Assembly: GCA_023423835.1 (NCBI GenBank)
Contig: JAFAEW010000090.1
Coordinates: forward strand, 1-41,032
Direction: 5' to 3'
From: Bacteroidota bacterium
Lineage (GTDB): Bacteria; Bacteroidota; Bacteroidia; Chitinophagales; Chitinophagaceae
DNA: 41,032 nucleotides
The notes beneath the pieces were generated by a model. The model did not search any database, was not told where the DNA came from, and saw nothing but the letters and a program-made list of their open reading frames with translations. The position numbers and the translations under genes are program-made. Positions 26,363 to 33,655 of this stretch are shown in pieces; position 1 is the first letter of the stretch; each line of letters opens with the position of its first letter.

Positions 26363-27126
26363 GTCATTTTAAAAGTTAATGCGGCAAAATCTTCCACCGC
26401 CAATTGTTCCGGCCGCTTTGTAAATATGTTTTCCTGAAGTATTTCCGGAGCAATTAATCCTTTTAAGGAATTGCGCAACATCTTTCTTCTTTGATTGAAG
26501 GCCTGTTTCACCAGCCTGAAAAAATCTGCTTCCGAACGGAAGTCAACGGGATCTGATTTGCGCATCATCTTAATTACGCCGCTCCTGACTTTGGGTGGAG
26601 GATTAAATGCTTCGGGACCCACATCAAACAAATATTCCACCTCATAAGACGCCTGTGTAAGCACGCTTAGAATGCCATATACTTTCGATCCTTCCTTCGA
26701 TGCAATTCTTTCGGCCACTTCTTTTTGAAACATGCCTACCATTGCAGGAACATTTTCTTTCCACTCCAAAATTCTGAAGACGATCTGCGTGGAAATATTG
26801 TAGGGAAAATTTCCGCAAACGACCGCCTGCTCTTTGAATGGATAAGCAATATTCAAAAAATCTGCTTGCAGGATTTTGCCGTTCAATCCGGGAAAATGCT
26901 TTTCAAGGTATTCAACTTTTTCGCGATCAAATTCCACCGCTTTGAAATTGACACCCGAAATGTTGAGCAAATGTGTGGTAAGCGCACCGCCACCGGGACC
27001 AACTTCCAGCAAGTATTCTGAAGAGGTGAGATCGATTGCTTTCTCCACTTCCTTCTGAATCTTTATGGCAATTCCCTCATTCTTTAAAAAATGCTGCCCA
27101 AGCGATTTTTTGAGCGTGTACTCCAT
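26359..27126 (-). CDS. rsmA: 16S rRNA (adenine1518-N6/adenine1519-N6)-dimethyltransferase RsmA (KsgA)
   Basis: Dimethylates two adjacent adenines near the 3' end of 16S rRNA during 30S assembly. KKSLGQHFLKNE at the N-terminus, the SAM loop EVGPGGGALT, and the catalytic GNFPYNIS (NLPY-type motif with Phe) are all present; FNQRRKMLRNSL is the typical C-terminal RNA-binding segment. The 255-residue length is normal. Its stop codon overlaps the dehydrogenase start (ATGA). The promoter box lies 4 nt before the ATG. Confidence 0.96.
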   Translation of the reverse strand: MEYTLKKSLGQHFLKNEGIAIKIQKEVEKAIDLTSSEYLLEVGPGGGALTTHLLNISGVNFKAVEFDREKVEYLEKHFPGLNGKILQADFLNIAYPFKEQAVVCGNFPYNISTQIVFRILEWKENVPAMVGMFQKEVAERIASKEGSKVYGILSVLTQASYEVEYLFDVGPEAFNPPPKVRSGVIKMMRKSDPVDFRSEADFFRLVKQAFNQRRKMLRNSLKGLIAPEILQENIFTKRPEQLAVEDFAALTFKMT

Positions 27127-27130
27127 GCTG

Positions 27131-27160
27131 CAAAGCTAATGGGAACTTAGAGAATGGCAA
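27131..27160 (-). promoter_or_regulatory. Promoter abutting the rsmA start codon
   Basis: On the - strand TTG (27158-27160), 19 nt, TAGCTTTG (27131-27138), an exact -7 box. Only 4 nt separate it from the rsmA ATG, predicting a leaderless rsmA-dehydrogenase mRNA. Confidence 0.65.
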
Positions 27161-27196
27161 TAAGCCTTTGTCACCCGAAACCACGCCGAGCGAGGG

Positions 27197-27377
27197 ATCT
27201 CCCGCAGAGATCCGGATTTACGCTGATGGTTCAATTTATTTTCCGCGCTCATCTCCGTAATCAGCGGGAAAACAGCTTGCTCCTCCGTCGACAAAGAATC
27301 TCCCGCAGATCTCGCGGATTTACGCTGATGGTTCATTTGTTTTTCTTCGCTCATCTGCGTAATCAGCGGCGAAAACA
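27197..27377. repeat. Two tandem ~80-bp palindromic repeats
   Basis: Copy A (27197-27274) and copy B (27298-27377) are closely similar over their length, 101 bp start to start. Shared blocks include ATCTCCCGCAGA, GGATTTACGCTGATGGTTCA, and GTAATCAGCGG. Within each copy the left arm (CGCGGATTTACGCTGA in B) is an imperfect inverted match of the right arm (TCTGCGTAATCAGCGG), so each can fold into a long hairpin. A fragment of the REP-like family (ACCACGCCGAGCGAGGG, 27180-27196) is fused directly before copy A. No coding potential. Confidence 0.75.
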
Positions 27378-27409
27378 ACTTGTTTCCCAGTTAACATTTC
27401 GGTGAAAAA

Positions 27410-27467
27410 GCAAATCAGGAGATTTGCTAACGGCACGACGTAGTCGGGAGACCACGCCGAACGAGGG
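27410..27467 (+). repeat. REP-like element, copy 1 (both hairpins)
   Basis: First hairpin GCAAATCAGGAGATTTGC (27410-27427; stem GCAAAT/ATTTGC), then after ~11 nt the second hairpin CGTAGTC-GGGA-GACCACG (27439-27456, one mismatch) and the tail CCGAACGAGGG. From its end to 27841 I see only short unconvincing frames in A/T-rich sequence. Confidence 0.8.
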
Positions 27468-27841
27468 TACGACGAACAGGAGCCGAGCAAGATTTTTTAA
27501 TCGAAATTTGATATGCAGAACAATAATATCGGAATATCTTACTGTTACTAAAAATTTAAAATCGACTCAGAATTTAAAGTTTCGTATAAGGAAATTAAGA
27601 AACCCTTTATTGTGGACATTTTAAGGATAACGAATATTATACCGGGAACCCCTGAAACGCTTTATGGGAATATACGTACTTCTGTTCAAACAGGAATTCG
27701 TTCTATGAAAATGAAGAATGGAATGAGTGAGTATATAGGTAAAGATGACTATTCTATATTTAACAATCAGGACCAATTTAATCATACTTCTGGCGGCACG
27801 AAGTTTCAAACGTGGCCAGACTTATAAAAATGATTCCGATC

Positions 27842-27876
27842 GGATTAAGTTTTTTCCCTTAATCCCGTCTTTTTTT
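27842..27876 (+). terminator. Intrinsic terminator just before the start of a small envelope protein gene
   Basis: GGATTAAG and CTTAATCC pair perfectly over 8 bp around an 8-nt loop; CGTC and seven T follow. It ends 12 nt before the ATG at 27889, so it is either the end of an upstream transcript or a leader attenuator. The overlapping palindrome CCGATCGG at 27837-27844 could form an alternative hairpin. Confidence 0.55.
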
Positions 27877-27888
27877 AAATCTTTATTC

Positions 27889-28503
27889 ATGAAATACGCA
27901 TTTGTAACACTAGTCTTTGCTATAATAGGTTATGAAAAAAGCCACGCTCAATTAGAAATAACAACAGGTTATGCCATTACTTCACAAGAACCTGACGGAG
28001 TGTCCATCCAGATTGCTTACGACATGCAGGTCAGAAATCGATTATTCACAAAGTCGCAAGTTGGCTATAAATATTTGTACCATTTTAATGATTTTGTAGG
28101 AGCGAAACTGAAAGTTTCCATCTTTGAAATCCACCAAACGCTTTCTTACGAAGTTATTAAGAAACCGAAATATATATTAAAACCGAACGTTGGGTTTAAT
28201 TACCGGTTTTATAAATGGACAGGAGAAATGGTGCCGCCTCTCGATAACCTTCCTATAAGGGCTTACGTAAATCAATTTAGAGACGATTATTTCGTCCTCG
28301 TAAGCAACAAGGAGGAGTCATATAAAGAATACCGGGTCAATAATCTGGGCTTTTCTTTCCAGTTACAGAATCAGTTCCGCGTGAATGATAAACTTTGGTT
28401 ACATGCGACACCGTTTATTGAACCGGATTATGACAGATCGCAAATTACAGGAGGTTGTTATGTAGGGGTTATTTTTAAACAACTGGGATCAAAGAAACCG
28501 TGA
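27889..28503 (+). CDS. Putative outer-membrane beta-barrel protein of unknown function
   Basis: A 204-residue protein starting with a signal peptide (KYAFVTLVFAIIGYEKSHA, cut before Gln). The rest alternates short amphipathic strands with many Tyr, Phe and Lys, as in small Bacteroidetes outer-membrane barrels, and the last residues GGCYVGVIF resemble a final strand. I recognise no specific family. The start at 27889 is preferred over the in-frame ATG at 27745 since only it gives a signal peptide at the N-terminus. A terminator-like hairpin precedes it, and a REP-like element lies between it and the convergent gene downstream. Confidence 0.65.
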   Translation: MKYAFVTLVFAIIGYEKSHAQLEITTGYAITSQEPDGVSIQIAYDMQVRNRLFTKSQVGYKYLYHFNDFVGAKLKVSIFEIHQTLSYEVIKKPKYILKPNVGFNYRFYKWTGEMVPPLDNLPIRAYVNQFRDDYFVLVSNKEESYKEYRVNNLGFSFQLQNQFRVNDKLWLHATPFIEPDYDRSQITGGCYVGVIFKQLGSKKP

Positions 28504-28512
28504 TGATTTAGA

Positions 28513-28566
28513 AATTTGCTTCGCTCCCTGCTCGGCGTAGGTCTCCTGACTACGCCGAACGAGCAC
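28513..28566 (-). repeat. REP-like element, copy 2 (inverted orientation)
   Basis: Read on the - strand: GCGTAGTC-AGGA-GACCTACGCC with tail GAGCAGGGAG, then a degenerate AAATTTC. It lies in the 64-nt gap between two convergent genes and could serve as their shared terminator. The opposite orientation to the other copies is notable. Confidence 0.75.
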
Positions 28567-28567
28567 A

Positions 28568-29257
28568 TTAATGCTTGTTAACCGGTACCAGTCTCCAATG
28601 CGGTTTTATTTCTTTACCACTGTTGAACTTGTCGAGCCAATAGCGTTTGAATTCCGGATTCATGTTTAATGTGTCTGGAATGTAAAACAATTTGAAGTCC
28701 GGCGACATCCGGAACATAAAAAAGTCACCGATTTCGCTGCTGTAAGAACTTCCGGAAAAATCGTATTTTTTAGCGATCGACGTCAGCAAGTCGAAGGTTT
28801 TGAACGGATCTTTATCAGGAAATAAGGTGGTTATCTTTACCATCGTATCTTTTACGAGCACGCTTCCCACACTGCTGTCCAATGCAATTTTTACAATGTC
28901 ATTTTGAACAGCTGCAAAGGTAAATTCAGAATAAACAGAAGTGTCAAATGTGAATGCGGTAGAAAAATCCTGCATGAATTTATGCGGTCGCCAAATGGTC
29001 AGTTTCGTGCTGTCGCCAAGAGGCATATAATTACAGACATACAAGTTGGTATCACCCGAAACCCTCAGCCAGAAGTTATCCTCACCCCTTGCACCGTAAC
29101 TGAATTCTCTCAATAAGTTTAAGGAAGCGGAGTCAATATTATTGGCAAGAAAAAGCGCTTTTTGTTCAACTGCATTTTCCGGACTATTGGCCGAAGTGCA
29201 TTTGATGAAAAATGTCAAAATTAAGACGGTCGATATGAGGATCAGAACATTCCGCAA
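28568..29257 (-). CDS. Hypothetical exported or lipoprotein-like protein, TTG start
   Basis: A 229-residue protein of no family I know. The N-terminus (RNVLILISTVLILTFFIKC) is a hydrophobic segment ending in Cys19; the Lys just before it makes it a poor lipobox, so a lipoprotein is possible but not sure. The body is rich in Phe, Ser and Asp with no motif seen. The initiation codon must be TTG, since the codon two places upstream is TAA and no ATG, or other usual start, is in frame nearby. A TAATTTTA box (29262-29269 on the - strand) lies 4 nt before it. Confidence 0.55.
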   Translation of the reverse strand: MRNVLILISTVLILTFFIKCTSANSPENAVEQKALFLANNIDSASLNLLREFSYGARGEDNFWLRVSGDTNLYVCNYMPLGDSTKLTIWRPHKFMQDFSTAFTFDTSVYSEFTFAAVQNDIVKIALDSSVGSVLVKDTMVKITTLFPDKDPFKTFDLLTSIAKKYDFSGSSYSSEIGDFFMFRMSPDFKLFYIPDTLNMNPEFKRYWLDKFNSGKEIKPHWRLVPVNKH

Positions 29258-29383
29258 GACTTAAAATTACTGCTTATCCCTGAAATAAATCGGCCTTTGT
29301 TTTCATGGAATCGGTTGACGGATTTATAGAAAAAATAATGGTGATGAGGAAGCGGTACGGTGAAGTTGAAACGCGGTTGTAAT

Positions 29384-29438
29384 GCAAATCAGGAGATTTA
29401 CTAACGGTTCGACGTAGTCAGAGACTACGCCGAGCAGG
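29384..29438 (+). repeat. REP-like element, copy 3
   Basis: GCAAATCAGGAGATTTA (29384-29400, last stem base changed), then CGTAGTC-AGA-GACTACG (29413-29429; 7-bp perfect stem, 3-nt loop) and the tail CCGAGCAGGAAG. It lies in the gap between the divergent lipoprotein-like and patatin genes, where otherwise only A/G-rich unremarkable sequence is seen. Confidence 0.8.
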
Positions 29439-29510
29439 AAGCAAACATTTTTAACTTTTCACCTCTGTCGGATATTTACAACAGCAGCGAACAAATCGTA
29501 TTTTCATTTT

Positions 29511-30554
29511 ATGAAATTTCTGATAGTCGTATTACTTCTGCCCTTATCGGCTTTTTCCCAGCAGGTGCAATACAAAAATCTTGTAATGGAAGGTGGAGGT
29601 GTTCGTGGTCTTGCTTATGCCGGCGCTTTGCAGGTATTGGAAGAAAGAGGAATTTTATCAGAAATTGAAAACGTAGGAGGCTCATCAGCCGGCGCGATTG
29701 CAGGGTTGATGGTGGCATTAAATTATTCCACCGTTGAGATCGATTCTATCCTCCAACAGCTAAAAATCCAGGAGTTTAATGACGGAAAGTTTTTATTCGG
29801 CCGGATAAGGAGAATTAAAAATCAGTACGGGATGTACAAGGGCGAAAAATTCGAAAAATGGCTTGCTGGATTGATTGAAAATAAGACCGGCGATGAGAAT
29901 ACTACTTTTGCCGACTTGTACAATTTGCATCTACGGGATAAAAGATTTAAAAACTTCTATTGTACCGCTACCAATATCAGCGCTCAGCAGTTAGAAATAT
30001 TATCGTGGAAAAAATGGCCGCAGATGAAGCTGAGAACCGCCGTTCATATCAGTAGCTGCATTCCGTTATATTTTGTACCGGTTGCCATTGACCGTACGGG
30101 AAATGAAGTATCAAATTCCGACAGCTCCCGTTATGCGTTGCTTGTGGATGGAGGCATGTTGTGCAATTATCCGATAAATATGTTTGATTCCTGCACAGAC
30201 GGCGGCGATCCGTTTGTCAGCCCCAATGTGATTTACAATTATGAGACAATCGGCCTTAAACTCGAACGGGAGGAGCAAATCGATGAATTCAATAAAAACC
30301 AAACGGGCATTGCACCTTTCGAGATCCGTGATATGAAAGAATATTCGCAGGCAGTAATGAATTTGATGATGGAGACGCTCAACAGAAAATCATTTGCTAT
30401 GGACAATGAAAAAGGAAGAACGATTTATATCAGTTATGGTGATATTTCAGGAAGACCGAGAAAAATATCGCCCCAGGAAAAAAAGACTTTGTATGATAAT
30501 GGTTTCGTGGCAGCAGAGCAGTTTTTTATGAGTAATAGCGAGACGGCAAGATGA
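29511..30554 (+). CDS. Patatin-like phospholipase, exported
   Basis: Ser-Asp dyad acyl hydrolase of 347 residues. A signal peptide (~1-16) is followed at once by the oxyanion loop GGGVRG (28-33), then GxSxG with Ser59 as nucleophile (GGSSAG), and the DGG motif with Asp213. All catalytic parts of the patatin fold are intact. The protein lacks the POTRA and barrel domain of the RssP/PlpD type, so it is a soluble periplasmic or secreted lipase. Substrate is unknown. It stands alone, between a REP-like element and a long gap. Confidence 0.88.
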   Translation: MKFLIVVLLLPLSAFSQQVQYKNLVMEGGGVRGLAYAGALQVLEERGILSEIENVGGSSAGAIAGLMVALNYSTVEIDSILQQLKIQEFNDGKFLFGRIRRIKNQYGMYKGEKFEKWLAGLIENKTGDENTTFADLYNLHLRDKRFKNFYCTATNISAQQLEILSWKKWPQMKLRTAVHISSCIPLYFVPVAIDRTGNEVSNSDSSRYALLVDGGMLCNYPINMFDSCTDGGDPFVSPNVIYNYETIGLKLEREEQIDEFNKNQTGIAPFEIRDMKEYSQAVMNLMMETLNRKSFAMDNEKGRTIYISYGDISGRPRKISPQEKKTLYDNGFVAAEQFFMSNSETAR

Positions 30555-30993
30555 TTTTTTGTATTATTCCCTTATTAAGCTCCCCCAAAAGCAGTACGGT
30601 TTAAAAGTAGACTAAAGTGTTTAATTTTAAAACGTAAATAATATGAAAAAAAGCACGAAAAGAATAGTATTATCCTTCAAACTGAATACTGTCTTACCAA
30701 AATTATGAATGGTGACGCCTTTGAATCCATTAAAAGATGTTGACCACAACACATCCCCTTAGTCTCCAATTTTCAACCTCCAGATCCGCCGGTCGAAATA
30801 TTAATGATACGCGATGCATGATCATTTCATTGTCATTAAAGGCGACTATGCAGGACAGCAAAAAATAAAAAGGCGGTAGAAATGCTGTGGAGGCAACCCT
30901 TTTTATGAAAACCCCGTTTCAATATTGGTTTTTTATCTTCCATTGTTCACATCAACGGAATTCCAATTTTTTCTTCATTAAAATTTTCTCGTC
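30555..30993. other. 439-nt gap with a decayed small-peptide-like ORF
   Basis: A 21-codon ORF (30643-30708) encodes MKKSTKRIVLSFKLNTVLPKL and looks like the leader of Bacteroidetes class I lanthipeptide-type precursors; an overlapping frame continues with MNGDAFESIKRC and, past a stop, Pro-rich sequence. This might be a frame-broken RiPP precursor or chance. A weak AAAAAGG/CCTTTTT pairing (30867-30873, 30898-30904) spans a long loop. Nothing else is recognised. Confidence 0.25.
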
Positions 30994-31890
30994 ATGAAAG
31001 CAACTCTTCTTTTTCTAGCCATTTTTTGCAGCGGTTTTACTGCTGCATTTGCAACGATTCATGTTATCCGGGTTTCAAATTATCAATTCACACCTAAAAC
31101 CGTGAATGCTATTGTCGGCGATACAGTAGTATGGATTTGGAGTGAAGGAACCCACACTACAACCTCCACGATGTTACCCGCCGGTGTAAAGCCGTGGGAT
31201 TCTCCTATCACTTCATCACAAAAACGATTCGGAATACGCGTGACCGAAGCGGGAATTTATAAGTTTAAGTGCACGCCACACGCTTCCTCCGGAATGCGCG
31301 GTACTATTAATGTGTCTCCATCTCTTGTCGCAGAATTATTTAGTTTCGAAGTAACGCCTTTATCTGATAATGCTGATATAAGTTGGAAAACAAGGCAGGA
31401 CAACGATATTGCTTACTACAATATTAAACGAAGCATAAATAATGACGATTTCTCCATAATCGCACAAATAGAACCTGGCAAAACCGATGCGGCTGTGAAA
31501 CTTTATAACTATGTCGACGAAAATAAAGAGATTCAGAGCAAATATATTTATTACATGATAGAAATGGTAGATACAAAAGGTAATAAACAATTGAGTGAAA
31601 TAAAGATGTTTTCTAATGCGATCAGTGCGCCCAAACTTATCACAAGCCTTAGCCCGAATCCTGTCAGCAGTTCCGGCCATTTAATGCTGCAGTTCAACGC
31701 GGATGATGAGGGTAAAATGAGGGTGCAGTTATTTGATGTATCAGGACAGTTGGTAAGGCAAACTGACATGAGTGCAGTAAAAGGATTAAACAATGGACAT
31801 TTTCATCTTCAGGATCTTAAGCCGGGCACTTACTATCTCGAATGCCGGCTAGGCGAGCGGTACGAAAAGCATACAATTTTAGTAAAATAA
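30994..31890 (+). CDS. Secreted plastocyanin/azurin-like cupredoxin with T9SS sorting domain
   Basis: Signal peptide (~1-20), then a blue-copper domain (~22-108) with all four type 1 copper ligands: His54, Cys93, His96 and Met101 (spacing C-x2-H-x4-M, as in plastocyanin). A fibronectin III-like linker domain (~112-205) and a por-type T9SS sorting domain (~215-298, from LSPNP to the C-terminal KHTILVK) follow. It should be an electron-carrying or copper-binding protein outside the cell or on its surface. The partner is not visible in the neighbourhood. Upstream no clear promoter was found. Confidence 0.88.
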   Translation: MKATLLFLAIFCSGFTAAFATIHVIRVSNYQFTPKTVNAIVGDTVVWIWSEGTHTTTSTMLPAGVKPWDSPITSSQKRFGIRVTEAGIYKFKCTPHASSGMRGTINVSPSLVAELFSFEVTPLSDNADISWKTRQDNDIAYYNIKRSINNDDFSIIAQIEPGKTDAAVKLYNYVDENKEIQSKYIYYMIEMVDTKGNKQLSEIKMFSNAISAPKLITSLSPNPVSSSGHLMLQFNADDEGKMRVQLFDVSGQLVRQTDMSAVKGLNNGHFHLQDLKPGTYYLECRLGERYEKHTILVK

Positions 31891-31910
31891 AGCCTATCTC
31901 ATCTTTTAGC

Positions 31911-31945
31911 AATGCTTCTTTTCAATAAAGGAAGCATTTCTTTTT
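31911..31945 (+). terminator. Intrinsic terminator after the cupredoxin gene
   Basis: AATGCTTCTTTT and AAAGGAAGCATT pair over 12 bp (one G-U) around CAAT, followed by TC and five T. Confidence 0.75.
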
Positions 31946-32055
31946 CAATCGTGTAGCGCCACCGGCAGAAGAGCGGTGAATAAGCTGATCGCACCTTCCT
32001 ATGAGCTGGCATGATTTTACTTTGACGATTGTATTATCAACATTTTTAAATAAAA

Positions 32056-32838
32056 ATGGAACGAACACCATCCATACTCCAGGGATATAGTAACCTTGAG
32101 AAAGGCGCCTATCTTGGTGCGATAGCTTCTCTTGCTACTGCCGACCGTTCAGCCACAGATGAAGAGAAAGAATACATAGATGCATTGTGCGAATCAGCGG
32201 GGTTAACAGATGATCAGACGAAATTGATTTTGCGGGTTGCAACTACGCAGGTAACCGATGCCGATCTTAACCGTTTTCTTGATGTTTTAAAAACAAGCGA
32301 TCTCCGTTTTTCACTCGTAAGTGATCTGATTGCTTTTGCCCGCGCAGATAAAAATTATTCCAAAGAAGAGAGAAAAACCGTTGAAAAAATTTCGCAATAT
32401 CTGGGTGTAAATGATGAACAATTTTCAATACTTCAAGAATTCACAAAGGAAGCAGTTAAGGAAGCACCAAATCATGCAGCATCAATTCAATCGGAAAAAA
32501 CAACTCCGGAAGGCTTTTTAGATAGCCTCGGCTTTGGCGACAAGTTAAAAGGTGCCGGTATAAACAGCAGTACCTTATTAAAAGGTGCACTTGGAATTAT
32601 TGGTCCGTTTTTACTTGCAAAAATGCTAACCGGAGGTAGAAGCAGAAGGGGCGGTGGATCATTGGGCAATATCCTGGGCGGTGGCAATTCCCGCGGTGGA
32701 ATGGTTGGCGGAGGATTATTAGGTGGACTGGGTGGATTAATCAGCGGTGGCGGATTGTTAGGAAGTGTACTAGGCGGTGGTCGTGGATTTGGCAGCACCG
32801 GAGGCCTGCTCAGCCGGATTCTCGGCGACCGCAGATAG
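32056..32838 (+). CDS. TerB-like protein with a Gly-rich C-terminal region
   Basis: 260 residues. The N-terminal ~130 residues are helical with DxxxxxEE patterns (TADRSATDEEKEYIDAL, ARADKNYSKEERKTVEKI), resembling the two acidic helices of the TerB/tellurite-resistance superfamily, which bind divalent metal. About residues 155-195 (FLDSLGFGDKLKGAG) form a short linker with a hydrophobic helix (ALGIIGPFLLAKML) that may touch the membrane. The last ~65 residues are a GGG/RGG-rich low-complexity tail. Function is unknown; no ter operon partners are nearby. Confidence 0.65.
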   Translation: MERTPSILQGYSNLEKGAYLGAIASLATADRSATDEEKEYIDALCESAGLTDDQTKLILRVATTQVTDADLNRFLDVLKTSDLRFSLVSDLIAFARADKNYSKEERKTVEKISQYLGVNDEQFSILQEFTKEAVKEAPNHAASIQSEKTTPEGFLDSLGFGDKLKGAGINSSTLLKGALGIIGPFLLAKMLTGGRSRRGGGSLGNILGGGNSRGGMVGGGLLGGLGGLISGGGLLGSVLGGGRGFGSTGGLLSRILGDRR

Positions 32839-32922
32839 TAATTTGAGTAGATATTCATCGCGTTGGCCCTCAAAATGCACCGCCAGCTTTCCTGGTACAT
32901 GCAAAGGAGACGATGACGCTGC

Positions 32923-32953
32923 GACGTAGTCAGGAGACTACACCGGGCGGGGG
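32923..32953 (+). repeat. REP-like element, copy 4 (second hairpin only)
   Basis: CGTAGTC-AGGA-GACTAC (32925-32941) with tail ACCGGGCGGGGG. The first hairpin is reduced to a degenerate GCAAAGGAGA at 32901-32910. It sits in the gap between the convergent TerB-like and NTF2-like genes. Confidence 0.75.
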
Positions 32954-32984
32954 CGTCTTAAGTTATTGTTTCGTGCAAACGCCA

Positions 32985-33422
32985 CTACTCAACTGAAATA
33001 ATGGTCGACTGCCGTCCAACAAGCTGCCAACCTCCTTCATTTTGCATCCAGATGTTGGTATAACGCCTTTTCACAGTTTTACCTGCATTGGGCATTTTGC
33101 CGGTTGGGTGCAAAGTTTCATTGCCCATGGCAATGGCAATGTTATTGTTAAACGTTACCTTTTCCGTTATCCGTTCAAAAGCTTCCATATCTACTGCTCC
33201 CTGCCTCATTAATTGCATTAGCTCCGGAAGAGTTGTGATTTTATTGGTAGGTGCATTAACAACAAAATTTGGCGAGAACAGTTTGAACAATGTTGTAGTA
33301 TCTTTATTTTGAAATGCTTCTCTCTGGGCATTTTCAAGTTTACGAATTTCTATTTCTGCGGCACTTTGCGCATAAGCCGTAGCAAAAAAGAGCATTGCCA
33401 GACAGGCAAACAGTGTTTTCAT
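32985..33422 (-). CDS. Secreted NTF2/SnoaL-like protein (DUF4440 type)
   Basis: 145 residues with a signal peptide (KTLFACLAMLFFATAYA, cut before Gln). The mature part has the alpha+beta cone signature of DUF4440: IRKLENAQREAFQNKDTTTLFKLFSPNFVVNAP at the start and RRYTNIWMQNEGGWQLVGRQSTII as the last strand. Such proteins are often of unknown function and sometimes bind small molecules. There is a perfect hairpin ~70 nt upstream but no clear promoter. Confidence 0.8.
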   Translation of the reverse strand: MKTLFACLAMLFFATAYAQSAAEIEIRKLENAQREAFQNKDTTTLFKLFSPNFVVNAPTNKITTLPELMQLMRQGAVDMEAFERITEKVTFNNNIAIAMGNETLHPTGKMPNAGKTVKRRYTNIWMQNEGGWQLVGRQSTIISVE

Positions 33423-33491
33423 TTTATATTTTTTTGTTTTAAGCCCAATAGTACGCCAAATCTGTAGGTTTGTTTAAAAACCTTTTACTGA

Positions 33492-33514
33492 GAGTATTGC
33501 ATTTGGCAATACTC
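33492..33514. repeat. Perfect 9-bp hairpin in an intergenic gap
   Basis: GAGTATTGC and GCAATACTC pair perfectly around ATTTG. No T-run follows on either strand, so it is unlikely to be a terminator; it may be an operator upstream of the NTF2-like gene. Confidence 0.45.
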
Positions 33515-33543
33515 ACGCCAGCTTTAGTTACCGATTAAAATCC

Positions 33544-33560
33544 GGACTACGCGGGGCGGA
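33544..33560 (+). repeat. REP-like fragment (right half of second hairpin)
   Basis: GGACTACGCGGGGCGGA matches the right arm and tail of the family; the left arm is gone. A truncated copy. Confidence 0.5.
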
Positions 33561-33634
33561 GGAATTACTTTTGGATTACGAATTGTTTTGGAGATTGATT
33601 TAATTTGAAGTGATTGATGTTTTAGATCGTAAAT

Positions 33635-33647
33635 GCAAATCAGGAGA
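33635..33647 (+). repeat. REP-like fragment (left half of first hairpin)
   Basis: GCAAATCAGGAGA is the left part of the first hairpin, ended abruptly 8 nt before the 3' end of the lipoprotein gene. Confidence 0.5.
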
Positions 33648-33655
33648 ACATAACA

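Noticed and set aside
27154..27405. Short frames and apparent CRISPR-like repetition
   Set aside because: Only two long palindromic units about 100 bp apart, without short spacers of equal size or cas genes; they are interspersed repeats.
27600..27827. Open frame of ~75 codons in the A/T-rich gap
   Set aside because: No recognisable protein features, only a GTG start, and no ribosome site or neighbours that support it.
27745..27888. 48-residue N-terminal extension of the small envelope protein
   Set aside because: It would bury the signal peptide inside the chain and read through a terminator hairpin.
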